This document shows, one piece after another, positions 16,020 through 24,638 of a DNA stretch of 64,000 bases. The notes beneath the pieces were generated by a model, which worked only from the letters and a program-made list of their open reading frames with translations, did not search any database and was not told where the DNA came from. The stretch's first letter is position 1, and each line of letters opens with the position of its first letter. A program made the translations under genes and the position numbers. The stretch is from positions 744,001-808,000 of the forward strand of contig NZ_WKKF01000001.1 in assembly GCF_009674765.1 (NCBI RefSeq), in the 5' to 3' direction. This DNA comes from Metabacillus idriensis (lineage in GTDB: Bacteria > Bacillota > Bacilli > Bacillales > Bacillaceae).

Positions 16020-16790
16020 TTGTTGGTTTCTTTCGAAGCAAAAGGCTTTATCTTCTTTCTAACCATTGCAAATCCGCCATTAAATGTGCTGTCTGATGCG
16101 CTATTAAGCGAGATGGACGAAAGTGTCAATGAAATTCTTGCCAAACCAGACTGTCGCGTGCTAGTTGTAACTGGAGCTGGTGAAAAGGCTTTTGTTGCAG
16201 GTGCAGACATTAATCAATTTCTTAATCTTGATGCCGCAGATGGAGCGCGATTAGTAGAAAAAGGGAAAAAGATTTTTGACAAAATATCAAATGCTTCTTT
16301 TCCGGTCATTTGTGCAATAAGTGGACTTGCCTTAGGAGGAGGACTTGAGTTAGCGCTGGCTTGTGATATCAGAATTGCTGAGCAAAAAGCTAAACTTGGT
16401 TTTCCGGAAACTGGGTTAGCGATTTTACCAGGATATGGGGGAACACAGCGTTTAACGAAATTAATTGGGCCAGGCCGAGCAAAGGAAATGATTTTTACAG
16501 GCATAGTCCTTTCGGGTAATCAAGCTTACGATTGGGGAGTAGTTGAGAGGGTTGTGCCAAACGGTGAATCATTAAATAAAGCGAAAATCCTTGCTGAACA
16601 AATCGCAAGCAAAGGGCCATTAGCAATAGCAAAAGCGAAACAAGCAATCAACCAAGGGTTGGACCGTACGATAGCAGAAGGTCAAGAACTTGAAACGCAA
16701 TATTTTGCTGAGCTGTGTGAAACAGAAGACATGTTAGAAGGGGCTAAGGCATTTAGAGAGAAACGTGTTCCGCTCTATTATGGCAGATAA
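16020..16790 (+). CDS. Enoyl-CoA hydratase (crotonase family)
   Basis: The start TTG at 16020 is chosen because GGAGG (16007-16011) lies eight bases upstream and it directly follows the previous stop; an ATG at 15981 would overlap. The product is 256 residues, the usual length. Oxyanion motif: AFVAGADINQF (about 58-68). Both hydratase glutamates are present: Glu110 (ALGGGLELALACD) and Glu130 (FPETGLAILPGYGGTQR). It is therefore a genuine trans-enoyl-CoA hydratase, unlike the other two crotonases in this island. It adds water to the enoyl-CoA in the island's beta-oxidation sequence and sits between the ComB-like protein and the APH-type kinase. Confidence 0.85.
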   Translation: MLVSFEAKGFIFFLTIANPPLNVLSDALLSEMDESVNEILAKPDCRVLVVTGAGEKAFVAGADINQFLNLDAADGARLVEKGKKIFDKISNASFPVICAISGLALGGGLELALACDIRIAEQKAKLGFPETGLAILPGYGGTQRLTKLIGPGRAKEMIFTGIVLSGNQAYDWGVVERVVPNGESLNKAKILAEQIASKGPLAIAKAKQAINQGLDRTIAEGQELETQYFAELCETEDMLEGAKAFREKRVPLYYGR

Positions 16791-16811
16791 AGAGAGGAGA
16801 ATTAGAAATTT

Positions 16812-17861
16812 ATGAAAACTATTAACAAATATATTGATCATGAGCATATAAATTGGAATCGCTTGGAAATGCTCGTACGCGAAACAATTCCAGGTATTCC
16901 AAATGAAGTAATGAAAATAAAAAAGTTTTCCGAAGGCTATTCCAATCATACTTATTTACTATCGTTTGGGTATTCGGAATATGTACTAAGGAGACCTCCA
17001 TTTGGTGAAATTCCAGCGAAAGCACATGATGTTAAGCGTGAGTTTACAATTTTATCAAAGTTACATGGCGTCTATCCTTTAGCCCCAAAACCATATCTAT
17101 ACAGTGAAGATACTGACATTATGGGGAAACATTTTTACCTGATGGAAAAAAAGCAAGGTGTAGTGATTAACAAGGTACTTCCTGATTCATATGGATCTGC
17201 TAAGTTGGCAGGACCTTCAATTTCAAAAAGTATCATTGATAGTTTATTGATGCTTCAACAAGTAGATTACAAGAAAGCAAACTTAATGGATATTGGAAAA
17301 CCTGAAGGCTATTTAGAAAGGCAAGTTCATAGCTGGATGAAACGCTACAGTAATTCAAAAACGAACGAAATTAGTGGAGTAGAAGAACTCGAGAAATGGC
17401 TGATAATGAATATGCCGACAACACTGGATACAACGATTGTTCATAACGACTTTAAATTAAACAACCTAGTCTTGGACCCGCATGAACCTACCGTGGTAAA
17501 TGGGGTATTGGACTGGGAAATGGCAACCATTGGAGATCCGATGACTGATATCGGTGCGCTAATAACATATTGGGGGGAATCGAGTGATCCTGACATGGGT
17601 ATTTCAGTGGTGACAAATCAACCTGGATTCTTTTCTAGAAGAGAAATGGCCGAACAGTATGCCAGGGTGAGCGGCCGTGACATCTCTAACATCGACTATT
17701 ATGTGGCATTCGGCTTTTATAAGCTCGCTGTCATATTACAACAACTCTATTTTCGCTGGAAAAAAGGAGCGACAGATGATAATCGGTTTGAGAATTTACT
17801 TTCTCCTATAGCAAACTTAATCGACATGGCTAACTTAACACGTACAAACAAAATCTTGTAA
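16812..17861 (+). CDS. APH-fold kinase, ACAD10/11 N-domain and LvaA type
   Basis: A 349-residue aminoglycoside-phosphotransferase-superfamily kinase. N-lobe: FSEGYSNHTYLL (about 39-50) and YVLRRPPFGEIPAKAHDVKR (57-76), the latter being the segment typical of the acyl-CoA kinase branch (ACAD10/11 and LvaA) rather than of antibiotic kinases. Catalytic loop: VHNDFKLNNLVLD with His211, Asp213 and Asn218. Metal-binding aspartate: GVLDWEMATIGDPMTD with Asp234. The predicted reaction is ATP-dependent phosphorylation of the hydroxyl of a hydroxyacyl-CoA, followed by the dehydrogenase-fold enzyme at 9071. It lies 21 bp after the hydratase and ends the first transcription unit. An aminoglycoside resistance role is unlikely. 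Confidence 0.83.
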   Translation: MKTINKYIDHEHINWNRLEMLVRETIPGIPNEVMKIKKFSEGYSNHTYLLSFGYSEYVLRRPPFGEIPAKAHDVKREFTILSKLHGVYPLAPKPYLYSEDTDIMGKHFYLMEKKQGVVINKVLPDSYGSAKLAGPSISKSIIDSLLMLQQVDYKKANLMDIGKPEGYLERQVHSWMKRYSNSKTNEISGVEELEKWLIMNMPTTLDTTIVHNDFKLNNLVLDPHEPTVVNGVLDWEMATIGDPMTDIGALITYWGESSDPDMGISVVTNQPGFFSRREMAEQYARVSGRDISNIDYYVAFGFYKLAVILQQLYFRWKKGATDDNRFENLLSPIANLIDMANLTRTNKIL

Positions 17862-18184
17862 AGAGGGTTGAGATGACAGCTGTATCAACTTATCAATATG
17901 ACCATTTGAGATCGCCCTTTTTTTCTAACATAAAAAAACATCGATAATACAAAATTAATCCCTAGTGAGAGGAATACCGCGATGTTGTCGTATTACTATC
18001 TTTTAGACAGTCATTGCATTCTCAAACGACCGCGACTTATATCATTTTTTTAGGTCTAACAGCTTACTTCTGAAATAGTGATGAACCAATGTTGTAGTTG
18101 TACTTTTAAGATGCCATAGAAGTCACGGATATACATCAACAAGTGAATTAAAAGAAAAATTAGCATTAAGAGGAGGGAAGGAAC
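17862..18184. other. 323-bp gap inside the island without a convincing gene
   Basis: The stretch separates the kinase from the thiolase group. It has no terminator with a clear T-tract and no gene above noise; a 23-codon frame from 17982 has a weak RBS only. The thiolase RBS AGAGGAGGGAAGG closes it. A weak sigma-A-like pair (TTGTAG and CATAGA) exists near 18090 but is not convincing. It may carry a second promoter for thiolase-NPD-crotonase-dehydrogenase. Confidence 0.4.
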
Positions 18185-19360
18185 TTGACTGAAGTATATT
18201 TAATTGAAGGTGCCAGAACCCCATTTGCAAATTTTGGCGGTTCTTTTGCACAAATGAGTGCGACTGAACTTGGTAAGGCTAGCGCGATAGAAGCGATTCG
18301 TCGCTCGAAGGTTGACCCGGAGCAAATCGACCATGTAATCTACGGAAACGTCATTCATACAGAAAAAAATGCCTCATACATCTCAAGACATATAGGCTTA
18401 TATAGCGGTGTTCCTCAGGAAGTGCCAGCATTAACGCTGAACAGGCTTTGTGGGTCAGGCTTGCAAGCCGTCGTTTCAGCTGCCCAGCATATTATAGTCG
18501 GTGATGCTAGTATTGTCCTCGCAGGCGGGTCTGAAAATATGTCTCAATCGCCTTATGCTAATTTCACGAATCGGTTTGGAAAAACGAAAATGGGAACCTT
18601 AGCATTTAATGACATGCTGTTAGAAACATTAACAGACCAATATACTGGTTGTGGTATGGGTCTAACCGCAGAAAAACTTGCAGAAATATACGGAATTACT
18701 AGAGAGGAACAAGATGCATTTGCTGTCGAATCAAATCAAAGAGCGGCAAAAGCAAAACGTTTTTTTCAAGAGGAGATTGTCGAAGTTGAGGTGAAAACAA
18801 GAAAAGGCAGCTTACTCATCAGAGAAGATGAACATATAAAGCCAGATTCAAGCATGGAACTATTATCAAAGCTCAAACCTTCTTTTAAAATGAACGGTAC
18901 TGTTACGGCTGGGAATTCATCAGGAATAAATGACGGATCGGCATCACTCATAGTTGCCGGAAAACAATCAGTACAAGAAAACAACTTAAAGCCAATTGCT
19001 CGTATCGTATCCTGGGCGGTTTCTGGTGTAGACCCAACAATCATGGGCATAGGTCCTGTTTCGGCAATTCAACAAGCACTTAACCGAGCAAACCTTACCA
19101 TCGGAGACATCGGCCTTTTTGAAGTGAACGAAGCATTCGCCGCACAATATTTAGCTGTAGAAAAAGAGTTGGGACTTGATCGCAATAAAACCAATGTGAA
19201 TGGTGGGGCTATTGCATTAGGGCACCCAGTTGGAGCTAGCGGAGCAAGAGTATTACTAACCGCTGCTTACGAATTAAGGCGACGAGGCACACGATTCGCT
19301 ATCGTCAGCTTATGCATTGGTGGGGGGCAAGGCATTGCGATGGTGATTGAGAATGTCTAA
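18185..19360 (+). CDS. Acetyl-CoA acetyltransferase (thiolase)
   Basis: A 391-residue thiolase starting at TTG 18185 behind GAGGAGGGAAGG. Catalytic residues are all visible: nucleophile Cys89 (LNRLCGSGLQ), His347 ([16 protein letters not shown]) and Cys377 (SLCIGGGQG). The latter two form the degradative-thiolase active site. NxNGG ([12 protein letters not shown]) and EVNEAFAA are intact. It cleaves 3-ketoacyl-CoA with CoA in the last step of a beta-oxidation round, or condenses acetyl-CoA. Its stop overlaps the next gene by 8 bp. The operon order thiolase, flavoprotein, crotonase, dehydrogenase is compact, with overlaps throughout. Confidence 0.9.
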   Translation: MTEVYLIEGARTPFANFGGSFAQMSATELGKASAIEAIRRSKVDPEQIDHVIYGNVIHTEKNASYISRHIGLYSGVPQEVPALTLNRLCGSGLQAVVSAAQHIIVGDASIVLAGGSENMSQSPYANFTNRFGKTKMGTLAFNDMLLETLTDQYTGCGMGLTAEKLAEIYGITREEQDAFAVESNQRAAKAKRFFQEEIVEVEVKTRKGSLLIREDEHIKPDSSMELLSKLKPSFKMNGTVTAGNSSGINDGSASLIVAGKQSVQENNLKPIARIVSWAVSGVDPTIMGIGPVSAIQQALNRANLTIGDIGLFEVNEAFAAQYLAVEKELGLDRNKTNVNGGAIALGHPVGASGARVLLTAAYELRRRGTRFAIVSLCIGGGQGIAMVIENV

Positions 19361-20255
19361 ATTGCCCTTAATTATAGCCCCTATGTTTCTCATATCCACC
19401 CCGGAAATGGTCATTGAAGCGGGCAGAGCGGGCGTCATTGGCTCGTTTCCTCTCCTAAACGCACGACCAATTGAGTTGTGTGCCCATTGGCTGAACACGG
19501 TAAAAAAAGCACTTCCCAATAAACTATGGGCTGTAAATTTTATCTGTCATAAAAAATCAAACATCCGCTATGCAGATGATCTCGAGCTGATTAAAACGTA
19601 TCAGCCTCCAATCGTTATTACTTCGCTCGGCCACCCCGGAGATGTCATCAAAGTGGTGCATCTCTATGGTGGACTCGTTTATTCTGATGTAGCTACAGTA
19701 GAACATGCCAGAAAGGCGGCGCAAACAGAAGTAGATGGACTCATTCTTGTATGTGCAGGTGCAGGAGGACATGGCGGTACCTTGAATCCTTTTGGATTTT
19801 TACATGCTGTAAAACAATTTTATAAAGGTACAATTATTTTATCAGGAAGCCTATCTACTGGACAGGATATTGCATCAGTAAAAATGATGGGAGCTGATTA
19901 CGCATATATGGGTACGCGCTTTATAGCGGCGAAGGAGAGCACTGCCCCTGATAATTATAAGCAAATGGTCATTGATGCATCCCCACAAGATATTGTCTAT
20001 ACAAATTCGTTCAGTGGTGTCTATGCTAATATTCTTATTCCCAGCCTTCTTCAACAAGGAATAGATCCAACGACATTACACCAGCGTAATGACGTTGATC
20101 TATCACACTTGGTGAACGTAAAAGCATGGCGAGACATTTGGTCTGCGGGACATGGAGTGGCGGCCGTCAAGAAACGAGAAACTACTAGGGAAATAATCGA
20201 ACAGCTGAAGCAGGAATACAAAGAGGGAGTGGAAAACTTTGTACGGAACGATTAA
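19353..20255 (+). CDS. NPD-family FMN flavoprotein (nitronate monooxygenase-like)
   Basis: The start is ATG 19353, overlapping the thiolase stop; an upstream in-frame TTG (19347) is possible. The 300-residue TIM barrel carries the family segments APMFLISTPEMVIEAGRAGV (about 9-28), AVNFICHK, LVCAGAGGHGGTLNPFGFL (flavin-binding Gly-His-Gly-Gly, about 130-148), LSGSLSTGQDIAS and GADYAYMGTRFIA (phosphate binding). Enzymes of this family include nitronate monooxygenases and 2-enoyl-CoA or enoyl-ACP reductases (FabK-like). In this CoA pathway a double-bond reductase or related activity is more plausible than nitroalkane oxidation. Substrate unassigned. Confidence 0.78.
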   Translation: MSKLPLIIAPMFLISTPEMVIEAGRAGVIGSFPLLNARPIELCAHWLNTVKKALPNKLWAVNFICHKKSNIRYADDLELIKTYQPPIVITSLGHPGDVIKVVHLYGGLVYSDVATVEHARKAAQTEVDGLILVCAGAGGHGGTLNPFGFLHAVKQFYKGTIILSGSLSTGQDIASVKMMGADYAYMGTRFIAAKESTAPDNYKQMVIDASPQDIVYTNSFSGVYANILIPSLLQQGIDPTTLHQRNDVDLSHLVNVKAWRDIWSAGHGVAAVKKRETTREIIEQLKQEYKEGVENFVRND

Positions 20256-21063
20256 AACCGAACAAAAAGAAGGAATATTAACGATTTTCCTAAACCGTCC
20301 AGAGCGTATGAATGCATACACGCATGAAATGGCAAACGAATTGATGGAGGCATACAAAAACGCTGATTTAGATGATGATGTACGAGTAATTATTGTAACT
20401 GGCGAAGGAAAAGCATTTTGTTCAGGAATGGACTTAGGAAACGCAGGGGAGACATTCTCATCAAATGAATCTATCGCTGAATTTCGTGACAGTGGCGGGC
20501 AAATAAGTCTTCTCGTTCACAATATGAAAAAGCCAATTATCGCTGCTATCAACGGGCCAGCGGTTGGCATTGGTTTAACGATGACACTTGCCATGGATAT
20601 TCGTGTAGTTAAAAAAGACGCGAAAATCGGATTTGTTTTTGCCAAACGAGGTATAGGACCTGAAGCGTGTTCGGGCTGGTTTCTGCCACGGCTTGTTGGA
20701 ATCGGTAAAGCCTTGGAGTGGATGTATACAGCCCGCTACATTCCAACGTCTGAAGCATTAGAGTCAGGATTAGTCCAATACGAAGTTGATGATGTGCTAG
20801 AAAAAGCATATGAACTTGCTCAATTAATAGCATGCGAAACAGCATCGACGTCCAACAGGTTTGTCCGACAACTTTTGTGGAATATGCTAAGTGAAAAAAC
20901 TCCAGTCGCTTCTCATCTTGCAGAATCAAAGTTTCTATATTGGGCAGGTAACAATGCTGATGCGAAGGAAGGAATACAATCGTTTTTAGAAAAACGTCCT
21001 CCTAAATTTCCGCTTAAAATAAGTGAAGTTCCAGACTTTTTTGGGGAGGAGATGCTTAGATGA
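20239..21063 (+). CDS. Crotonase-fold protein, probable enoyl-CoA isomerase or related
   Basis: A 274-residue crotonase-family protein starting at TTG 20239 (RBS AGAGGGAG). The oxyanion loops are AFCSGMDLGNAG (about 59-70) and INGPAVGIGLTMTLAMD (about 104-120). The two hydratase glutamates are replaced: Thr114 at the first and Phe134 at the second. A Glu occurs at GIGPEACSGWFL (Glu142), the site of the single base in enoyl-CoA isomerases. An isomerase or other crotonase chemistry is therefore more likely than hydration. It overlaps the previous gene by 17 bp and the dehydrogenase by an ATGA overlap, showing tight translational coupling. Confidence 0.75.
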   Translation: MYGTIKTEQKEGILTIFLNRPERMNAYTHEMANELMEAYKNADLDDDVRVIIVTGEGKAFCSGMDLGNAGETFSSNESIAEFRDSGGQISLLVHNMKKPIIAAINGPAVGIGLTMTLAMDIRVVKKDAKIGFVFAKRGIGPEACSGWFLPRLVGIGKALEWMYTARYIPTSEALESGLVQYEVDDVLEKAYELAQLIACETASTSNRFVRQLLWNMLSEKTPVASHLAESKFLYWAGNNADAKEGIQSFLEKRPPKFPLKISEVPDFFGEEMLR

Positions 21064-21893
21064 AAATTGCCGTATTAGGTTCAGGAATAATGGGAAATGG
21101 TATTGCACAAGTGTTTGCGACTGTCGGTCATCACGTCATATTAGTAGATTTAAAAGCTGAAATGCTGATAAAAGCCGAAAAAATAATAAGGAAAAGCTTA
21201 AATAAACTTGGGCAAAAGGATAATGGAATTGACCCGAATGAGGTGTTAAAACGTCTGATCTTTACCACCGATAAAGAAAGGTTACGGGATGCGGACCTTG
21301 TGATTGAAGCGATAACGGAGAACATCGAGGCAAAGAAAAAGGTATTTCAAGAACTTGATGAATGGTGCGAGTCAAAGACAATTTTTGCATCGAACACCTC
21401 TAGTTTATCTATTTCGGACATTGCTGCTGTCACTAACCGAAAGGACCGGGTATTTGGTATGCATTTCTTTAACCCAGTTCCTCTCATGAAACTTGTTGAA
21501 ATAGCAGTAACTGAAGAGACATCGGGCGAAACCATTCAAATGGCAGAGAATCTTGTAAAGCAAATGAACAAAGAAAGTATTATTGTAAAGGACACCCCGC
21601 TGTTTGTCGTCAATCGTCTGCTCGTCCCGTTAATATGTGAAGCTATTACGCTCGTTGAAGATAATATTGCCTCACCATCGGATATCGATAAAGCGATGAA
21701 ACTAGGAGCCCATCATCCAATAGGACCACTATGGCTTGCTGATATGATCGGCCTTGACACAATGTTACATATACAAGAAGCCCTTTATGTAAAAACGAAT
21801 GATTCTAAATACAGGGTACCGGAATTATTAAGAAAAATGGTAGCAGACGGTGAGCTTGGGAGAAAAAGCGGCAAGGGTTTTTACGAATACTAA
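21060..21893 (+). CDS. 3-hydroxyacyl-CoA dehydrogenase
   Basis: A 277-residue single-domain NAD-dependent dehydrogenase. The Rossmann motif GSGIMGNGIAQVFATVGHHV lies at residues about 7-26. The catalytic His and Glu are in VFGMHFFNPVPLMKLVEI (about 134-151), with substrate residues in ASNTSSLSI. The C-terminal dimer domain has LGAHHPIGPLWLADMIGLDT and ends GRKSGKGFYEY, the normal family terminus. It oxidises 3-hydroxyacyl-CoA to 3-ketoacyl-CoA for the thiolase two genes upstream. It is the last gene of the island, followed by a terminator within 75 bp. Confidence 0.9.
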   Translation: MKIAVLGSGIMGNGIAQVFATVGHHVILVDLKAEMLIKAEKIIRKSLNKLGQKDNGIDPNEVLKRLIFTTDKERLRDADLVIEAITENIEAKKKVFQELDEWCESKTIFASNTSSLSISDIAAVTNRKDRVFGMHFFNPVPLMKLVEIAVTEETSGETIQMAENLVKQMNKESIIVKDTPLFVVNRLLVPLICEAITLVEDNIASPSDIDKAMKLGAHHPIGPLWLADMIGLDTMLHIQEALYVKTNDSKYRVPELLRKMVADGELGRKSGKGFYEY

Positions 21894-21900
21894 AAAGATG

Positions 21901-22052
21901 GGATAGTCCAATAAGTCTCTAAATTGAAGCAGGAAGGAAAAACAATTGTTATTCCTTCCTGCTTTTTTCTGTAGGCTTTCTTCGTAAACTTGGTTGTTAT
22001 TAGACTATATGTTAAATATCTTAAGTGAATCTATGCAGCAGGAACTTGATTC
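21901..22052. repeat. Dispersed intergenic element, copy A, with terminator
   Basis: The stretch from TCCAATAAGTCTCTAAA to the T-run and GTAGGCT matches 34820-34891 closely. The following segment (GTAAACTTGGTTGTTATTAG, ATATGTTAAATATCTTAAGTG, CAGCAGGAACTTGA) matches the leaders of the copies at 55.7 and 56.7 kb. The hairpin AAGCAGGAAGGAA and TTCCTTCCTGCTT plus TTTTTT (21927-21968) terminates the island. The GC-rich core of other copies is missing here. The remainder of the gap (22053-22240) is AT-rich with nothing recognisable. Confidence 0.75.
21927..21968 (+). terminator. Intrinsic terminator after the catabolic island
   Basis: An 11-13 bp stem (GCAGGAAGGAA and TTCCTTCCTGC) with a TTTTTT tail, 34 bp after the dehydrogenase stop. 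Confidence 0.85.
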
Positions 22053-22240
22053 ACAAACAATAAAATTGGTGTCATTTCTAGAGATTATAGGCAATTTTTT
22101 AATACATCCACTAATTAGCCCTTTTTTTCCCTTTCCTATTAAATAATAGTGATTACTATATTAGTAGTAGAAGATTTTATAGAGACTGTTATACCAAAGG
22201 CGAACTTTGTCCAAATTTCTATAATGTCATTTTTACTCTC

Positions 22241-23323
22241 TCATACTTTTAGATTATCTTCTCCACTTTTAATGCTAATCTTTTTAATAATCTCCCCAAG
22301 CTCCTCCGGCCGGTGAAACTCAATCGGCGAAACGCCTTTCTCAAACTGAATTGTATCCGCCTCTACCAACAGCACATACCTGCCATTGATTTTCCCAAGG
22401 TGAATATTCTCGCCATAGTCCGCAAGCAATCCTTTAATGGAAGTTTCACCAAGCTTCATTTTCAGCTCAGCTTCTGGTGTGTGCTCTACGATTTGCGCTG
22501 CAGCTTCAATGACTTGATGGGTATCCAGACGCTCTTGAATATCACGCTTTTCACTGGCTTCCCAGATTTCCATGTCATGTTCGAACTGCTGGCGCTCCTG
22601 GCTGTTTTCTTCATATGTTTCAAGTACGTGCTCTTGGACCATGCTCATGACTTGGGTTTTCATGATTTCCGGCATGGATTCCCCGTATTCGACGAATTTA
22701 AGGAAGTCTTCAAAGTAGCGTGCATGTGAGGCTTGATGAATTTTCAGCTCGCCCGGCTCTGTCATTCCTTCTTCAGGCATGTAAGGGTATTGGATGGATT
22801 TCATATTTTTTGTTGTGATTGCCATTTGCACGTTGCGGATGAGGGTGGATTCATCCGAGATCGAGGCAACCTTTGGTTCGAAATCACATTTTAAGATGAA
22901 CAAAAAGGTATCCTCAAAGTATTTTTCAGGAGTGGCGGAAAGAACTAGAAATGCCCCGCCGCGAACGGCGCTTGCATCCAAATAAGCCCCGACAAATCGT
23001 TCGCTTGCTTCTTTAAACGATTCCTTTGTATCTGCTGTCAGCGCTTTGTGGAAAAGGTTGTAGTTTGGATTAGAATCAAGCTCATAGCCGGGTTCAACGA
23101 CAAAGTATCCAAGTTTAGTCGGAACCTGTTCGCTGCGCGGATGCTTCTCGACTTTGCGTTTGACAATTTTCTTCAGTTCTCCGTCCAAGAAATCTTTCAG
23201 CGCGTTTCCTTCGTACTCTTCTGTTGTTAATGTTTGAAAATGTTTATATTGTTTATTGGCATTCTCTTCTTTTCCATCCACTTGGATGAGGTAAAAAGAA
23301 AGATAGTTAATTTTAAATTCCAT
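22241..23323 (-). CDS. DUF3900-type conserved Bacillus protein
   Basis: A 360-residue soluble, acidic protein without a signal peptide or membrane segments. It starts with MEFKINYLSFYLIQVDGKEE and has the conserved block CDFEPKVASISDESTLIRNV (about 150-169) and SIQYPYMPEEGM. To my recollection this corresponds to the DUF3900 family of Bacillus, whose function is unknown; the name is from memory. A helical Glu/Gln-rich stretch lies at about 230-285. The minus-strand RBS is AGGTGA. It is monocistronic and diverges from the AcuI-like gene across a gap of about 100 bp. Confidence 0.65.
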   Translation of the reverse strand: MEFKINYLSFYLIQVDGKEENANKQYKHFQTLTTEEYEGNALKDFLDGELKKIVKRKVEKHPRSEQVPTKLGYFVVEPGYELDSNPNYNLFHKALTADTKESFKEASERFVGAYLDASAVRGGAFLVLSATPEKYFEDTFLFILKCDFEPKVASISDESTLIRNVQMAITTKNMKSIQYPYMPEEGMTEPGELKIHQASHARYFEDFLKFVEYGESMPEIMKTQVMSMVQEHVLETYEENSQERQQFEHDMEIWEASEKRDIQERLDTHQVIEAAAQIVEHTPEAELKMKLGETSIKGLLADYGENIHLGKINGRYVLLVEADTIQFEKGVSPIEFHRPEELGEIIKKISIKSGEDNLKV

Positions 23324-23426
23324 AGATTCACCTGCTTCTTTTTCAGTTCTTCAAGTGTAAAAGATTGGACTATGGCAGTCAATCTATTACAATGGCTTTA
23401 TTAAAAGAAGAAGGGAAGTCGATTCT

Positions 23427-24413
23427 ATGGAAAAATTCAGAGCCTTTGTCATTGATAAGCAAGAGGATAAGATCCAATCGGAAATAAAACCGCTGTCGCT
23501 GACAGACTTGCCGGAGGGTGATGTCACGATTAAGGTTGCCTACTCAAGCATCAACTATAAGGATGGCTTAGCGACGCTTCCTAAATCGATCGTAAGAAAT
23601 TACCCGATGGTTCCAGGGATTGACCTCGCAGGAACGGTTGTAGAGTCCAGCAACGAATCTTTTAAAAAGGGCGACGAAGTCATCGTCACAAGCTATGAAC
23701 TAGGAATCTCTCATTTTGGGGGATTCAGTGAGTACGCCCGTGTCCCTGCAGAATGGGTTGTTCCGCTGCCTGAAGGGTTAACGATAAAAGAAGCGATGAT
23801 TCTGGGTACTGCTGGATTTACAGCTGCATTATCCATTTTGAGGCTGGAAGAAAACGGACTGACTCCAAAAAACGGAAAGGTGCTGGTTACCGGTGCAACA
23901 GGCGGAGTCGGAAGCATTGCTGTCGATATTTTATCTAAAAAAGGCTATGAGGTTGCGGCGAGTTCCGGAAAAAAATCAGAGCATGGATATTTAAAGCAGC
24001 TTGGAGCTAAAGAAATTTTATCGAGGGAAGAAGTTACTTCTGACGACGGTAAACCGCTTCGCAAACAGCTTTTTGCCGCTGCAGTTGATCCGGTCGGGGG
24101 AAAGACACTTGAGTATTTGCTGAGCGCAACTAAATACGGAGGATCCGTGGCAGTAAGCGGTTTGACTGGCGGAGCAGAGGTTGCAGCGAGTGTCTATCCA
24201 TTTATTTTAAGAGGCATTAATCTATTAGGAATTGATTCAGTCTACTGTCCGATGGAAAAGAGGCTGACAGTTTGGGAGAGACTCGCGTCTGATATGAAGC
24301 CGGCGAATCTTGATAAAGGAATTGTGAATGAAGTGTCTCTTGAAGAAATTCCGTCTATTGTGGAAAAAATATTAAATGGGGAAGTCCGGGGCAGAACACT
24401 TGTGAAAATGTAA
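23427..24413 (+). CDS. AcuI/YhdH-type NADPH-dependent acrylyl-CoA reductase family protein
   Basis: A 328-residue MDR enzyme of the YhdH/AcuI subgroup: SSINYKDGLATLPKSIV (about 40-56), PGIDLAGTV, TSYELGISHFGGFSEYARVP (about 91-110, subgroup signature), LVTGATGGVGSIAVDIL (cofactor motif) and the late LLGIDSVYCPMEKR. No zinc ligands are seen. The family reduces acrylyl-CoA to propionyl-CoA or short enoyl compounds using NADPH. The RBS is AGAAGAAGGG. It may be monocistronic; the acyl-CoA dehydrogenase that follows is separated by 250 bp with a terminator-like hairpin. It is unrelated by operon to the island MDR at 10307. Confidence 0.85.
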   Translation: MEKFRAFVIDKQEDKIQSEIKPLSLTDLPEGDVTIKVAYSSINYKDGLATLPKSIVRNYPMVPGIDLAGTVVESSNESFKKGDEVIVTSYELGISHFGGFSEYARVPAEWVVPLPEGLTIKEAMILGTAGFTAALSILRLEENGLTPKNGKVLVTGATGGVGSIAVDILSKKGYEVAASSGKKSEHGYLKQLGAKEILSREEVTSDDGKPLRKQLFAAAVDPVGGKTLEYLLSATKYGGSVAVSGLTGGAEVAASVYPFILRGINLLGIDSVYCPMEKRLTVWERLASDMKPANLDKGIVNEVSLEEIPSIVEKILNGEVRGRTLVKM

Positions 24414-24599
24414 GTAGATAGAATTTTCAATTAAATCATTGCGTTTTCATGTGCTTATGTGTATAATCCAGTTAACTAAACGTATTTCACGTCTAGAGAG
24501 TTAGCCCTCTTGTGTCCCGTGATCTAGTTTATCGCCAGCTTAAATAGGATTTTTTCAAATCTGCTGATTTGTCTATGGAAGAGATTGATTAACGTTGAC

Positions 24600-24638
24600 A
24601 AAAGCCAGCTGCCTTCAGTGTGCAGTTGGCTTTTTTTA
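24600..24638 (+). terminator. Terminator hairpin just upstream of an acyl-CoA dehydrogenase gene
   Basis: AAAGCCAGCTGC (24601-24612) pairs with GCAGTTGGCTTT with one G-U pair, followed by TTTTTTT. It lies 187 bp after the preceding stop and only about 30 bp before the next ATG, so it may act as a leader attenuator rather than only closing the upstream gene. No competing antiterminator was identified. Confidence 0.75.

Noticed and set aside
16812-17861. Aminoglycoside resistance kinase
   Set aside because: The N-lobe segment and operon context match the acyl-CoA kinase branch, not antibiotic kinases.
17982-18053. Small 23-codon frame in the island gap
   Set aside because: Weak RBS, no recognisable product, and too short to support.
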